A stretch of DNA of 64,000 nucleotides from Pseudomonadaceae bacterium (GTDB taxonomy: Bacteria; Pseudomonadota; Gammaproteobacteria; Pseudomonadales; Azotimanducaceae): the NCBI GenBank assembly GCA_024743175.1, contig JANSXA010000004.1, positions 186,001-250,000 on the forward strand, written 5' to 3'. Position 1 is the first letter of the stretch; every line of letters begins with the position of its first letter. Positions 36,520-46,567 of the stretch are shown here, in pieces. A program made the position numbers and the translations under genes. The notes beneath the pieces are model-generated. The model did not search any database. It was not told the DNA's origin and was given only the letters and a program-made list of their open reading frames with translations.

Positions 36520-36538
36520 ACAAGTCGAAAGTGCGGCA

Positions 36539-38071
36539 ATGAATCAGAAAACTTTTTTAGGGCTGTCTCACAATCCTTTTACGCCGCCGCGAGAGGGTTT
36601 CTTCACCGGTGCGGATCGCAAAACCCATCTCGATCACCTGCGCCACCTGAGTCAGTGGTCCCGTCGAATACTGGTGGTTTCGGGTCCCTTTGGTATCGGT
36701 AAGTCCAGCCTGTTTCGTGAACTCTCCAGTAGCCTTGAGCCCAACACTAAAGCGGCTCGGCTATCGGGAACGGTGGTGACGACTCAGCGTGAAGTGCTGG
36801 TTGGCATGTTGCAGGGGTTTGGTGTCGCTGCCCAGACAAATGCACACACTGCGGATCTATCCAAACTGATAGCCACCCATGTGAACGAACAGGACGGCAT
36901 GGGCCGTATCTGTATGGTTATGGTAGACGACGCCCATCTGCTCGATACTCAGGCTCTGGAACAGCTTATGAGCCTGGTCAGCGCATCTGCGTTGCGTTTG
37001 CTGTTGTTCACTGAAACCTCAAAAATATCGACACTGAATGATATTGCGAAAGACCAGGCCCTTGAGTGGTTTGAAATACGCATCACCGGCTTTCCCAAGG
37101 CGGAAATCAGAAACTATCTGGAGTGGCGCTTTCGACAGGCTCAGTATCGCGGCAGACTGCCATTTACAGATGAGCAGCTGAATAAAATTGTGCAGCGGTC
37201 CGATGGCAACCCAAGTGTGATTGATAGTATTGCAAACAGGCTTTTAACAGATATGGAAAGTGGTGAGACGGGCAAAAAGGTCAGTGGATTCCCGATGACC
37301 CATGCGGCATTGGCCGTCATGCTGGTGGTATTGATGGGGTTAGTTTATCTGTTTGTGCAGCAGCCACAGGAGACCTCGATAGATGTGGTTGAGACATCTG
37401 TGCCAGCAGAAGAATCTTCGCCCTTTGTTGATCAGGCTGCGGACACACCGCAGCTTGATCTAACCGAAACAGCAGCGGTTAACCCCCCAGAGGAGGCTGA
37501 AACCCAGCTGGAAACTGTGGATCAGCAGCCTCAGCTTGCGGAACAGCCCCAGCCTGCCGAACCACCGGTAGAGGTTGTACAAGCTGATGATCCTGCACCG
37601 GAGCCGGAAACGGCAGCCGATACTGAGGTGCCCCCTGTAGTTGAAGCTGTAGCCGAAACCGAAACCGAAACCGAAACCGAAACCGAACCAGAGCCAGAAC
37701 CGGCTCCGGTGAACGTGATTCCGGTGGTGGAATCGAATCCGCTGCCAGATGGTGTGTTTAAGTCTGCCAGCTGGATTCTGCAACAGGACCCGAATCGGTT
37801 CACGCTGCAATTGCTGTCGCTTTCAACAGCCGCCCGGGCGGAAGCGTTTATGAATAGACAGGCGGATACGTCAGATTTTGCCTGGTATCAGATGCAGCGG
37901 GACAATCGAACGTTGTACGTGATTATCTATGGCGTGTTCTCGTCTCGCGAGGCAGCTCAATCCGCAGCGGCTGGATTTACCGGGGAGATGGCTTCGATCA
38001 AGCCATGGGTAAGGCCGCTGAATCTCGTACAGGACACAGTGCGCAGTAATCGCCAAGGCAGTGCGAGGTAA
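36539..38071 (+). CDS. damX: DamX-like AAA/SPOR cell-division protein
   Basis: This 510-aa protein joins an N-terminal AAA (ExeA-like) ATPase domain to a membrane helix and a C-terminal SPOR domain. Walker A GPFGIGKS is at residues 49-56 and the Walker B-like VMVDDAH follows. The membrane helix is at about 255-275. A low-complexity acidic/proline-rich linker (about 285-400, including an ET repeat) leads to the SPOR domain (ASWILQQDPNRFTLQLLSLSTA onward), which recognises septal peptidoglycan. The ATG at 36539 gives MNQKTFLGLSHNPFTPP, matching the pseudomonad pattern. The last eight residues lie in a 22-bp tandem repeat. Confidence 0.88.
   Translation: MNQKTFLGLSHNPFTPPREGFFTGADRKTHLDHLRHLSQWSRRILVVSGPFGIGKSSLFRELSSSLEPNTKAARLSGTVVTTQREVLVGMLQGFGVAAQTNAHTADLSKLIATHVNEQDGMGRICMVMVDDAHLLDTQALEQLMSLVSASALRLLLFTETSKISTLNDIAKDQALEWFEIRITGFPKAEIRNYLEWRFRQAQYRGRLPFTDEQLNKIVQRSDGNPSVIDSIANRLLTDMESGETGKKVSGFPMTHAALAVMLVVLMGLVYLFVQQPQETSIDVVETSVPAEESSPFVDQAADTPQLDLTETAAVNPPEEAETQLETVDQQPQLAEQPQPAEPPVEVVQADDPAPEPETAADTEVPPVVEAVAETETETETETEPEPEPAPVNVIPVVESNPLPDGVFKSASWILQQDPNRFTLQLLSLSTAARAEAFMNRQADTSDFAWYQMQRDNRTLYVIIYGVFSSREAAQSAAAGFTGEMASIKPWVRPLNLVQDTVRSNRQGSAR
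37655..37684 (+). repeat. (GAAACC)5 repeat in damX
   Basis: Five perfect copies of the hexamer GAAACC, with a degenerate sixth copy, encode alternating Glu-Thr in the linker of the DamX-like protein. The unit is a multiple of three, so slippage would change linker length without a frameshift. Confidence 0.95.
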
Positions 38072-38102
38072 TCGCCAAGGCAGTGCGCAGTAATCGTCAG
38101 GG
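38037..38102 (+). repeat. Three tandem 22-bp repeats across the damX stop codon
   Basis: Three consecutive 22-bp units (38037-38058, 38059-38080 and 38081-38102) differ by only two and three bases. The unit length is not a multiple of three. The first unit codes for the last residues of DamX, the second supplies its TAA stop in a different frame, and the third is untranslated. Confidence 0.93.
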
Positions 38103-38107
38103 CTAGC

Positions 38108-38130
38108 GAGCGGGCAAAACCTGCTCTTTT
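38108..38130 (+). terminator. Probable terminator after damX
   Basis: A seven-base stem with one G-T pair (38108-38114 with 38120-38126) and a five-base loop is followed by four T. It lies 37 bp after the damX stop and just before the end of convergent gltD. Confidence 0.6.
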
Positions 38131-38138
38131 ACATCCTG

Positions 38139-39602
38139 CTAAGGTAGTTGTGTTGAGCCCATCAGATAACGATCTATCTCACGCGCAGCTTCACGACCTT
38201 CGTTGATTGCTCGCACAACCAGTGATTGACCACGACGGCAGTCTCCAGCGGCAAATACTTTGCCCACATTGGTGTCGTACTTGCCGTACTCCGCCTTAAA
38301 GTTGGATCGTTCGTCGTATTCAAGCTCAAGCGGGTCACTGACGTTGTGATCAGGTCCGAGAAAACCCATGGCCAGCAGAACAAGATCAGCAGGCCAGTCC
38401 TTTTCAGTGCCGGGTATGTTTTCAAATTTGCCGTCTACCATCTTGACCTGCGTTGTGCGCACGCCGGTCACCTGACCATGGTCATCACCAATGAAGTTAA
38501 GTGATGAGATGGAATAAACTCTTGGGTCACTACCCTGCACCAGGGATGCTTCTTCGTGGCCGTAATCTACGCGGAAAATCTTCGGCCAGGTGGGCCAGGG
38601 ATTGTTTGCAGCTCGAGCCTCCGGCGGCTGTGGGAACAGCTCAAAATTCACCAGGGACTTGCAACCGTGGCGCAGTGAAGTGCCGATACAGTCTGTGCCG
38701 GTATCGCCGCCACCTATGACAATAACGTCTTTGTCTTTAGCGGAAATGTAGTCACCGTCAGCATGTCTGGAGTCGAGCAGGCTTTTGGTATTAGCGGTTA
38801 GAAATTCCATGGCGAAGTGAACGCCGGTGAGTTCACGTCCGGGAATGGGCAGGTCGCGTGGAATTGTTGCGCCGGTTGCCAGAAGCACCGCGTCGTTGCT
38901 TTCGCGCAGGCTCTTAATTGAAGTTGTGCCGTTATTGCCATCCGCGATCTCAGCGCCGGTGATGAACTCGATACCCTCTTCGCGCAGGATGTTTACCCGT
39001 CGCTCAACAACTTCGTCCTTTGCCAGCTTCATGTTTGGAATGCCGTACATCAACAGGCCACCGATACGGTCAGCGCGTTCGTATACAGTGACGCTGTGTC
39101 CCGCTTTGTTAAGCTGGTCTGCTGCAGACAGTCCTGCGGGACCGGAACCGATAACGGCAACCTTTTTACCGGTGCGCTGGGCAGGCGGGTTGGGTACAAC
39201 CCAGCCTTCCGCAAAGCCGCGATCAATGATGGCCATTTCGATGTTCTTGATGGTTACCGCAGGGTCTGTAATACCGAGGACGCAGGCACCTTCGCAGGGC
39301 GCAGGGCAAACGCGCCCAGTAAACTCAGGGAAATTGTTGGTTTTGTGCAACCGATCCAGCGCATCGCGCCACTGGCCTTTGTAAACCAGGTCATTCCACT
39401 CTGGAATCAGATTGTAAACCGGACAGCCTTCGTCGGACTGACAGAAAGGTACCCCGCAGTCCATGCAGCGCGAACCCTGAGTTGCCAGATGTGACTCATC
39501 ATGCTCTGTATAAATCTCATTGAAATCGAGTAGACGCACGGCAGGGTCCCGATAGGGCTCTGCCTTGCGCTTAAACTCCATAAATCCTGTTACTTTGCCC
39601 AT
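38139..39602 (-). CDS. gltD: Glutamate synthase (NADPH) small subunit
   Basis: This FAD-binding beta subunit passes electrons from NADPH to the large subunit. It has 487 aa. The N-terminal Fe-S cysteines lie in CMDCGVPFC and GCPVYN, with more in CPAPCEGAC. The FAD site is [15 protein letters not shown] and the NADPH site is [13 protein letters not shown]. The C-terminal [13 protein letters not shown] is the conserved FAD-binding end. It lies 53 bp after gltB. Confidence 0.97.
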   Translation of the reverse strand: MGKVTGFMEFKRKAEPYRDPAVRLLDFNEIYTEHDESHLATQGSRCMDCGVPFCQSDEGCPVYNLIPEWNDLVYKGQWRDALDRLHKTNNFPEFTGRVCPAPCEGACVLGITDPAVTIKNIEMAIIDRGFAEGWVVPNPPAQRTGKKVAVIGSGPAGLSAADQLNKAGHSVTVYERADRIGGLLMYGIPNMKLAKDEVVERRVNILREEGIEFITGAEIADGNNGTTSIKSLRESNDAVLLATGATIPRDLPIPGRELTGVHFAMEFLTANTKSLLDSRHADGDYISAKDKDVIVIGGGDTGTDCIGTSLRHGCKSLVNFELFPQPPEARAANNPWPTWPKIFRVDYGHEEASLVQGSDPRVYSISSLNFIGDDHGQVTGVRTTQVKMVDGKFENIPGTEKDWPADLVLLAMGFLGPDHNVSDPLELEYDERSNFKAEYGKYDTNVGKVFAAGDCRRGQSLVVRAINEGREAAREIDRYLMGSTQLP

Positions 39603-39655
39603 ACGGTTTTTATTTCTTCTTTATGTTGACGCGGGTCTGCGCTGAAGCGGCTGCT

Positions 39656-42600
39656 TCAGCCGGCGCTGACCTGTTGCTTGCGTGCCTCCAGCACGCGTTT
39701 GTAGTCTGTTGGCATGACTTTAACAAACTGACTAACGCTGTTGGACCAGTCATCCAGTAAGCGCTGAGCCACAGTGGACCCAGTGAGTTCTGCATGATTG
39801 CTGATCAGTTGCTGGAGTTCGGTAATGTCCTCATCAGCGACCACTGTCTCTAATGCAACCATCTCCATGTTGCAGGCGGGTGCAAATTCAGCCTGTGGAT
39901 CCCATATATAGGCGATGCCACCGCTCATGCCTGCGGCGAAGTTGCGGCCGGTTTTACCCAGAATCACAACTCGACCGCCGGTCATATACTCACAACCATG
40001 GTCACCTACACCCTCAACAACAGCGTTTGCGCCGCTGTTACGAACGCAGAAGCGTTCAGCAGCGACACCCCGGAAATAGGCATCGCCTGACGTTGCGCCG
40101 TAGAGCGCAACGTTGCCTATGAGAATGTTGTCTTCCGCCTGGAACGAGCTGTTTTTCGGTGGGTAGATTACAACACGACCGCCAGAAAGGCCCTTGCCGA
40201 CAAAGTCGTTCGCATCACCTTCAACTTCCAGGGTGACGCCTTTGGCCAGCCAGCACCCCAGAGATTGTCCGGCGCTGCCGTCGAATTTAAAATGAATGGC
40301 GCCATCGGGCAGCATCCCGGGTCCGACTTCGCGAATGATTTTGTTGGATAACATGCCACCAACAACGCGATTGATATTTACAATCGGAAGTTCGGCATAC
40401 ACTTTTTCGCCGTTCTGGATCGCGGGTTCTGCAAGCCGCATGAGTTCGTTATCCAGGGCTTTGTCCAGCCCGTGGTCCTGCTGATGAATGGCATAAGCGC
40501 CAAGGAACTCTGCAGGCTCTTTAGCTGGTGCAAGTATCTGGCTCAGATCCAGGCCTTTAGCTTTCCAGTGTTTGACCGCGTCATCAACTTCTAACAGATC
40601 AACGCGTCCCACCATATCGGTGAGTTTACGCAATCCCAGTTCCGCCATGATCAGGCGCAGCTCTTTAGCAACCATAAACAGGTAGTTCACAACATGCTCC
40701 GGAGAGCCGGTGAATTTCTTGCGCAGTTCAGGATCCTGAGTCGCAATACCTACAGGGCAGGTATTGAGGTGGCATTTGCGCATCATGATGCAACCCAGAG
40801 CGATCAGCGGTGCGGTGGCAAAGCCAAATTCTTCCGCGCCAAGCAGTGCCGCTATGGCAACGTCCCGGCCGGTTTTCAGCTGACCATCAGTCTGCAGAAC
40901 GACACGCGAGCGTAAGTTGTTAAGCACCAGGGTCTGATGCGTTTCAGCAATACCCAGCTCCCAGGGAACGCCAGCATGTTTTATGGAGGTTAACGGCGAT
41001 GCGCCGGTACCACCGGTGTCGCCGGCAATCACCAGGTGATCGGCTCGTGCTTTGGTCACACCAGCGGCAACTGTACCCACGCCAATTTCCGCGCCCAGTT
41101 TCACGCTGATGCGGGCGCTGGGGTTGGCGTTTTTCAGGTCGTGAATGAGCTGCGCCATATCTTCGATAGAGTAAATATCGTGATGCGGTGGTGGGCTGAT
41201 CAGGCCGACACCAGGCGTTGAATGCCGCAGACTCGCAATGTAGTCATCGACCTTGGTACCTGGCAGCTCGCCACCCTCGCCGGGCTTGGCACCTTGAATG
41301 ATCTTGATCTGCAATTCGTCAGCGTTGGTGAGGTAATTGATAGTCACCCCGAATCGACCGCTGGCAACCTGTTTGATGGCAGAGCGCTTTGAGTCGCCGT
41401 TAGCCATAGGTTTGAAACGTGCAGCGTCTTCGCCACCTTCGCCGGTATTAGATTTACCGCCCATACGATTCATCGCAATTGCCAGAGACTCGTGAGCCTC
41501 AGCGCTGATAGAGCCAAAACTCATGGCGCCGGTCGCAAACCGTTTGACAATGTCCTGTTCGCTTTCAACCTCTTCCAGCGCAATAGCTTCAGCGCCTGGT
41601 TTAAAGCTCAGCAAACCGCGCAGGGTTGCATTGCGGGTGTTCTCTTCGTTCATGTGCTTGGCGAACTGCCAGTACGCGTCTTCGTTATTGGTGCGGGCAG
41701 CACTCTGCAGGCTGGCGACAGCCTGGGGATCCCACATGTGCGTATCCCCATTGCGGCGCCAGTGGAAATCGCCGGGATTAGGCAGCACGGTCAGAGGTAC
41801 AACGTTGCGCGCCGGAAAGCCGAGCGCGTGGCGCTTTTCCATTTCCTGGCTGAGGACGTCGAAGCCAACACCCTCAACGCGACTGGCCGTACCCGAGAAA
41901 GCTCTGCTGATCACTGAGCTTGCCAGGCCAACGGCTTCGAAAATTTGCGCACCTTTATAGGATTGCAGGGTAGAAATACCCATTTTTGCCATAACTTTGA
42001 GCATGCCTTTGGCAACCGCCTTTTTATACGCGGCGACTACATCTTCATCATTATGCACATGCTCTACGTCATCAAAACGGCCCTGATTACGAGCGTCCCA
42101 GAGCGCTTCGAATGCAAGATAAGGGTTGATGGCGTCGACGCCATAACCTGCCAGCAGACAATGGTGATGCACCTCACGTGCTTCCCCGCTTTCCAATACG
42201 ATACCGATACGGGTGCGGGCATGCGTGGATACCAGGTACTGGTGTACGCTACCCACGGCGAGTAAAGATGCGATCGGTACGCGCGATGGGTTGACCTCTC
42301 GATCTGACAGAATTATTAAGCTGTCACCAGCCTCAATGGCCTCCTGCGCTTGCGCGTTTACCCGGTCCAACGCTTCGATCAGCCCGACTTCGCCGGAGCC
42401 CGCAGGATAAGTGATATCGATCGTCCGGCTGCGCCAACCGCGATAATCCATGTGCTTCAGTGAAGCCAGTTCCGAGTTGGACAGGATCGGATGAGGCACA
42501 CGCAGACGATGGGCATGCTCGGGCGTGGTTTCCAGCAGGTTTTTCTCTGGCCCGATATAGCACTCAAGCGCCATGATGACTTCTTCACGGATCGAATCGA

Positions 42601-44209
42601 TGGCGGGGTTGGTGACCTGGGCAAAGCGCTGTTTGAAGTAATCGTACAGCATGCGAGGTTTCTCGGACATCACCGCCAGTGCCGCGTCGTTACCCATTGA
42701 GCCCAGCGGGTCGCGCAATTCGCTGATCATGGGCAACAGCATGAACTGCAGGGTTTCCTGAGTGTAACCGAATGCCTGCATACGCTGGGTCAGGCTGGCG
42801 CGACTTAAACCTTCGCCGACAACCAATGGAATCTCTTCCAGCGCCAGACGTTGTTCGTCAAGCCAGCTCTGATAGGGGCGACGATTGGCCAGGTCGGTTT
42901 TCAGCTCTTCGTCCGGGATCATGCGGCCCTGTTCGAAGTCGATGAGGAAAATTTTGCCCGGCTGCAGGCGGCCTTTGGAAACAACGCGCTCTGGGGCAAC
43001 CGGCACCACCCCAACTTCGGATGCCATAATGCATTTGTCGTCGTCGGTGATGTAATAGCGTGAGGGTCGCAGGCCGTTACGGTCCAGGACCGCGCCAATA
43101 TAGGTACCGTCGGTGAACGCAATGGAAGCTGGACCATCCCAGGGCTCCATGAAGCTTGAGTTGTACTCGTAGAACGCCTTTTTATCTGATGACATGGTCT
43201 GGTGTTGTTGCCAGGCTTCCGGAATCATCATCAGGACCGCTTCCTGCAGCTTACGGCCAGACATCAGCAGGAATTCAAGCACGTTATCGAATGAACCTGA
43301 GTCAGAACAGTCGGGCTCGACGATGGGGAACAGTTTGGTCAGATCTTCGCCAAACAGCTCAGAGCTTGCGACACCTTCCCGGGCATTCATGGAATTGACG
43401 TTGCCCAGCAGTGTATTGATTTCGCCGTTATGGCTCATGAATCGATTCGGCTGCGCGCGGTCCCAGGAAGGAAATGTATTGGTGCTGAAACGGGAGTGCA
43501 CCATCGCCAGGTGGCTTTCAAAAGCTTCGTTCTGTAAATCCAGATAGAAAGGAAACAGCTGTGCAGGGGTGAGCATCCCTTTATAGATGATGACCTTGGT
43601 TGACAGCGAACACACGTACATCATTTTGCGCTGTGTCAGGCTCTGATCGTTGCGCAGCAGATGTGTGGTGTGTTTGCGGATCAGGTAGAGCTTGCGTTCG
43701 AAATCGTCCCCTGAAACACCGTTTGCTGCGATAAAAAGCTGTTCGAATGCCGGCATGGCGGCACGTGCAGCGCGACCCAGGTCGGCAGTATCTGCATCTA
43801 CTGGCAATTCACGCCAACCAATAAGGGTTTGTCCGGCGGCCTTGATCTGTGCTTCAAAAACGGCTTTGCAGCGTGCTCTTTCATCCGCATCAACGGGCAG
43901 AAACACGTTACCGACACCGTATTTGCCTGTCGACGGTAAAGTAACGCCGAGTTCTTCCCGGGCAATGTGTTCGAGCAGCTTATGCGGTAAACCAGTGAGT
44001 ATGCCTGCGCCGTCTCCGGTATTGGTTTCATAACCAACACCACCGCGGTGCTCCATACAGCAGTTCATGAAGGCTGCGTCAGCCACAATCTGATGGCTCG
44101 GGCGCCCCTTGATATCGCAGATAAAGCCAACACCGCAGGCGTCTTTTTCATTCGCGGGGTCGTAAAGGCCGCTCGCAGGCGGGAACCCACCGTTGGTAAT
44201 TAAAGTCAT
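39656..44209 (-). CDS. gltB: Glutamate synthase (NADPH) large subunit
   Basis: This amidotransferase/synthase makes two glutamates from glutamine and 2-oxoglutarate, completing GS-GOGAT. It has 1517 aa. Cys25 in DACGVGF is the catalytic N-terminal Cys once a 24-residue propeptide is removed. The FMN synthase domain lies in the middle, the 3Fe-4S cysteines are in CIMMRKCHLNTC (about residues 1138-1150), and the C-terminal beta-helix GXXGXXXG repeats include GATSGDAYFRG. The ATG at 44209 has GAGAGAG before it; the upstream ATG at 44233 lacks a site. Confidence 0.96.
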   Translation of the reverse strand: MTLITNGGFPPASGLYDPANEKDACGVGFICDIKGRPSHQIVADAAFMNCCMEHRGGVGYETNTGDGAGILTGLPHKLLEHIAREELGVTLPSTGKYGVGNVFLPVDADERARCKAVFEAQIKAAGQTLIGWRELPVDADTADLGRAARAAMPAFEQLFIAANGVSGDDFERKLYLIRKHTTHLLRNDQSLTQRKMMYVCSLSTKVIIYKGMLTPAQLFPFYLDLQNEAFESHLAMVHSRFSTNTFPSWDRAQPNRFMSHNGEINTLLGNVNSMNAREGVASSELFGEDLTKLFPIVEPDCSDSGSFDNVLEFLLMSGRKLQEAVLMMIPEAWQQHQTMSSDKKAFYEYNSSFMEPWDGPASIAFTDGTYIGAVLDRNGLRPSRYYITDDDKCIMASEVGVVPVAPERVVSKGRLQPGKIFLIDFEQGRMIPDEELKTDLANRRPYQSWLDEQRLALEEIPLVVGEGLSRASLTQRMQAFGYTQETLQFMLLPMISELRDPLGSMGNDAALAVMSEKPRMLYDYFKQRFAQVTNPAIDSIREEVIMALECYIGPEKNLLETTPEHAHRLRVPHPILSNSELASLKHMDYRGWRSRTIDITYPAGSGEVGLIEALDRVNAQAQEAIEAGDSLIILSDREVNPSRVPIASLLAVGSVHQYLVSTHARTRIGIVLESGEAREVHHHCLLAGYGVDAINPYLAFEALWDARNQGRFDDVEHVHNDEDVVAAYKKAVAKGMLKVMAKMGISTLQSYKGAQIFEAVGLASSVISRAFSGTASRVEGVGFDVLSQEMEKRHALGFPARNVVPLTVLPNPGDFHWRRNGDTHMWDPQAVASLQSAARTNNEDAYWQFAKHMNEENTRNATLRGLLSFKPGAEAIALEEVESEQDIVKRFATGAMSFGSISAEAHESLAIAMNRMGGKSNTGEGGEDAARFKPMANGDSKRSAIKQVASGRFGVTINYLTNADELQIKIIQGAKPGEGGELPGTKVDDYIASLRHSTPGVGLISPPPHHDIYSIEDMAQLIHDLKNANPSARISVKLGAEIGVGTVAAGVTKARADHLVIAGDTGGTGASPLTSIKHAGVPWELGIAETHQTLVLNNLRSRVVLQTDGQLKTGRDVAIAALLGAEEFGFATAPLIALGCIMMRKCHLNTCPVGIATQDPELRKKFTGSPEHVVNYLFMVAKELRLIMAELGLRKLTDMVGRVDLLEVDDAVKHWKAKGLDLSQILAPAKEPAEFLGAYAIHQQDHGLDKALDNELMRLAEPAIQNGEKVYAELPIVNINRVVGGMLSNKIIREVGPGMLPDGAIHFKFDGSAGQSLGCWLAKGVTLEVEGDANDFVGKGLSGGRVVIYPPKNSSFQAEDNILIGNVALYGATSGDAYFRGVAAERFCVRNSGANAVVEGVGDHGCEYMTGGRVVILGKTGRNFAAGMSGGIAYIWDPQAEFAPACNMEMVALETVVADEDITELQQLISNHAELTGSTVAQRLLDDWSNSVSQFVKVMPTDYKRVLEARKQQVSAG

Positions 44210-44560
44210 AATGCTCTCTCTTGCCAGGCGCACAAAAATGGATGCATCTGTTCCGGTCTAAAGCCGGTAACTGGGTGAACGCCGTGTCCCTTGGCGCGCG
44301 AATATTGCGCGTGTTCGCCCGTTTTCCAGACCCAGCTTCGCCTATGTCTACGGTTAAGCAGAGGCGACGAATCCCGTCGGCTCAGCGAAGTGAGCTTACC
44401 CGGGTCTATGGAAATGCGGCCGGCGTGGCGTAAGTTATTGTTTTTACGTACGAAAACGCTTGCCGACGGTGTGCGTACTGTTTGCGGGACGAAACATCTC
44501 AAAAATAGCGCTGCGAATCAAGTTTGTAAAAGAGGAGAAATTCGCAAGGCCGCTGTGGCG
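44210..44560. other. Non-coding gap upstream of gltB
   Basis: This 351-bp gap between gltB and the acetyltransferase gene (both on the minus strand) should hold the gltBD promoter. Short reading frames in it look like chance: no ribosome sites and no recognisable products. I searched by eye for a sigma-54 element on the minus strand and found none. A palindrome-like stretch GCGCGCGAATATTGCGCG at about 44294-44311 is the only notable structure. Confidence 0.5.
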
Positions 44561-45424
44561 TTATGGACCTGTGCGGTACCAGTAGCGATAGACCTCGCCG
44601 AAACCCAGCTGTTGGTAGAGGGTTAAAGCCGCCTGATTGTCAGCAACCACCTGCAGGTAGACCCGTTGCGCGTGCGCCTGCACCGCCCAATTACACAGTC
44701 CGTCGATCAGGTTTGTGCCATGACCCTGGCCTCGATGTGCCACGTCGGTGTAGATATCAAACAACCCCACCAGCTCCTGCTCGACGACGGCCATGCCACA
44801 GGCGATGACACCGCTTGAGTTTTCCAGAACGGCAAACGCGCAATCACCACTGATACTCTTCAGAATCAGACCATGCAGAGATTGTGCGGGCTCTGGCAGC
44901 CCAGTGAGGTGACTGTAGGCGGACAGCCATTGATCCAGCGGCAATAAACGAAATCCTGCCACCGATCGAGCCTGGGTAATCGGTTTGCTCAATACCAGAC
45001 TGGTGTCCTGGCGAACATAGCCCCGCTCTTCAAGGGTCTGGTCCAGCAGCTCTTTGGCGCTGTTGAACTGCGCGTTCACGTCTGTCGTGTGACTGGTCAT
45101 GTCAAACGACGTAATGCGAAACACTGTCTGCAGCTGTTCGCGGGCATAAAGGTTTTCACAATAGCGAATTCTAGCCGCGAGACGCAGCTGCACCTCCTCC
45201 GGCTGGGTCTGGATATCCTGCGCCCAGGATGTTGCGTACAGCGGCACGATGCTGTTTGATCGTTTGGTAAACCCACGCGCAAAGCGCAGCACCCAGCCAT
45301 CCAGGAAGATCTGCTGCAGCGCGGGCCAGGCATTTAACGAGGCTTCTTCGATTCTCTGGGTCAGATGACTGTCAGAGTCTGTGCGCATCTTATCTGGAGG
45401 CGTGGCTGGCAAGGCGATGGCCAT
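44561..45424 (-). CDS. GNAT-family N-acetyltransferase
   Basis: This 287-aa protein has a C-terminal GNAT acetyl-CoA-binding core: LVGLFDIYTDVAHRGQGHG with the RGQGHG pyrophosphate loop, then YLQVVADNQAALTLYQQLGF. The N-terminal half carries WVLRFARGFTKRSNSI, a pattern found in a subfamily of two-domain acetyltransferases. The substrate is not known. The start is ATG 45424 (or 45388). It is divergent from mdh across 143 bp. Confidence 0.8.
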   Translation of the reverse strand: MAIALPATPPDKMRTDSDSHLTQRIEEASLNAWPALQQIFLDGWVLRFARGFTKRSNSIVPLYATSWAQDIQTQPEEVQLRLAARIRYCENLYAREQLQTVFRITSFDMTSHTTDVNAQFNSAKELLDQTLEERGYVRQDTSLVLSKPITQARSVAGFRLLPLDQWLSAYSHLTGLPEPAQSLHGLILKSISGDCAFAVLENSSGVIACGMAVVEQELVGLFDIYTDVAHRGQGHGTNLIDGLCNWAVQAHAQRVYLQVVADNQAALTLYQQLGFGEVYRYWYRTGP

Positions 45425-45567
45425 GGCTGTTCGTCGGCGAATTATAACCCTACAATACTCTGCTCATCTGGTTGACAGTGGCCCGGGAGGTACGCCTCTA
45501 GAAAGGTTGTGGGTGCTAGATAAAACAATCAGATCAACAGACATTGCAAACAACAAGAGAGACTAAA

Positions 45568-46542
45568 ATGAAAGATCCAGTCCGAGTTACCATCACCGGC
45601 CCCGCGGGACAAATTGGCTACGCCCTGTTGTTTCGTGTGGCGTCAGGCGCCATGTTGGGTCCCGATCAGCCGGTGATTCTGCAGCTTCTGGAAATCACCC
45701 CGGCGCTGGATGCCCTCAAAGGCGTGGTTATGGAACTGGACGATTGTGCCTTCCCACTGCTGGCCGGCACAGTGCAGACTGACGATGCAAATGTTGCTTT
45801 CAAAGATACCGATTATGCGCTGCTGGTAGGCTCGCGACCGCGAGGTCCGGGGATGGAGCGAAAAGATCTGCTGGAAGCCAACGCCGCTATTTTCTCGGTA
45901 CAGGGCAAAGCCTTGAACGACCATGCCTCCAGAGATGTGAAAGTGCTGGTTGTAGGTAACCCGGCAAACACCAATTCGCTGATCGCGCAACGCAACGCCC
46001 CGGACCTTGATCCGCGGAACTTTACCGCGATGACACGCCTTGACCACAACCGGGCGATGGCGCAGCTGGCCCAGAAAACCGGCAAACACATCAACGATGT
46101 CGATGGTTTGTGCATCTGGGGTAATCATTCTGCAACCCAATATCCGGATATTCATCGCGCAACGGTAGCGGGCCAGTCTGCGATGGATCTGGTGGATATG
46201 AATTGGTATGAGAACGATTTTATTCCCACCGTACAGCAACGGGGTGCTGCGATTATTGAAGCGCGTGGTGCGTCGAGCGCGGCGTCAGCGGCCAACGCTG
46301 CGATCGATCATATGCACGACTGGGCGCTGGGCAGTGACGGCATTGTCAGCATGGGTGTTTACTCGGATGGCAGTTATGGCATCGATGAAGGGCTCATTTA
46401 CTCATTCCCGGTGCGTTGCAGCGGTGGTGACTGGCAGATTGAACAGGGCATAGAGATTGGCGAATTCAGTCGCGGCAAGATGGATGCTACCGCAACTGAG
46501 CTTGGCGAAGAGCGCGACGCGGTAGCTCACCTGCTACCGTGA
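45568..46542 (+). CDS. mdh: Malate dehydrogenase
   Basis: This TCA-cycle enzyme oxidises malate to oxaloacetate. It has 324 aa, the length of the group that includes chloroplast-like and many proteobacterial cytosolic-type MDHs (type 2). The nucleotide-binding [17 protein letters not shown], substrate-binding [26 protein letters not shown] and the catalytic His in WGNHS are all seen. The ATG at 45568 has GAGA-type sequence upstream; an upstream start at 45544 is in poor context. Confidence 0.96.
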   Translation: MKDPVRVTITGPAGQIGYALLFRVASGAMLGPDQPVILQLLEITPALDALKGVVMELDDCAFPLLAGTVQTDDANVAFKDTDYALLVGSRPRGPGMERKDLLEANAAIFSVQGKALNDHASRDVKVLVVGNPANTNSLIAQRNAPDLDPRNFTAMTRLDHNRAMAQLAQKTGKHINDVDGLCIWGNHSATQYPDIHRATVAGQSAMDLVDMNWYENDFIPTVQQRGAAIIEARGASSAASAANAAIDHMHDWALGSDGIVSMGVYSDGSYGIDEGLIYSFPVRCSGGDWQIEQGIEIGEFSRGKMDATATELGEERDAVAHLLP

Positions 46543-46567
46543 GCAGAGCACTTTAGCCGGGAGGTTT

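Noticed and set aside
45643-46239. 198-codon minus-strand frame within mdh
   Set aside because: Shadow of malate dehydrogenase, which has all catalytic motifs.
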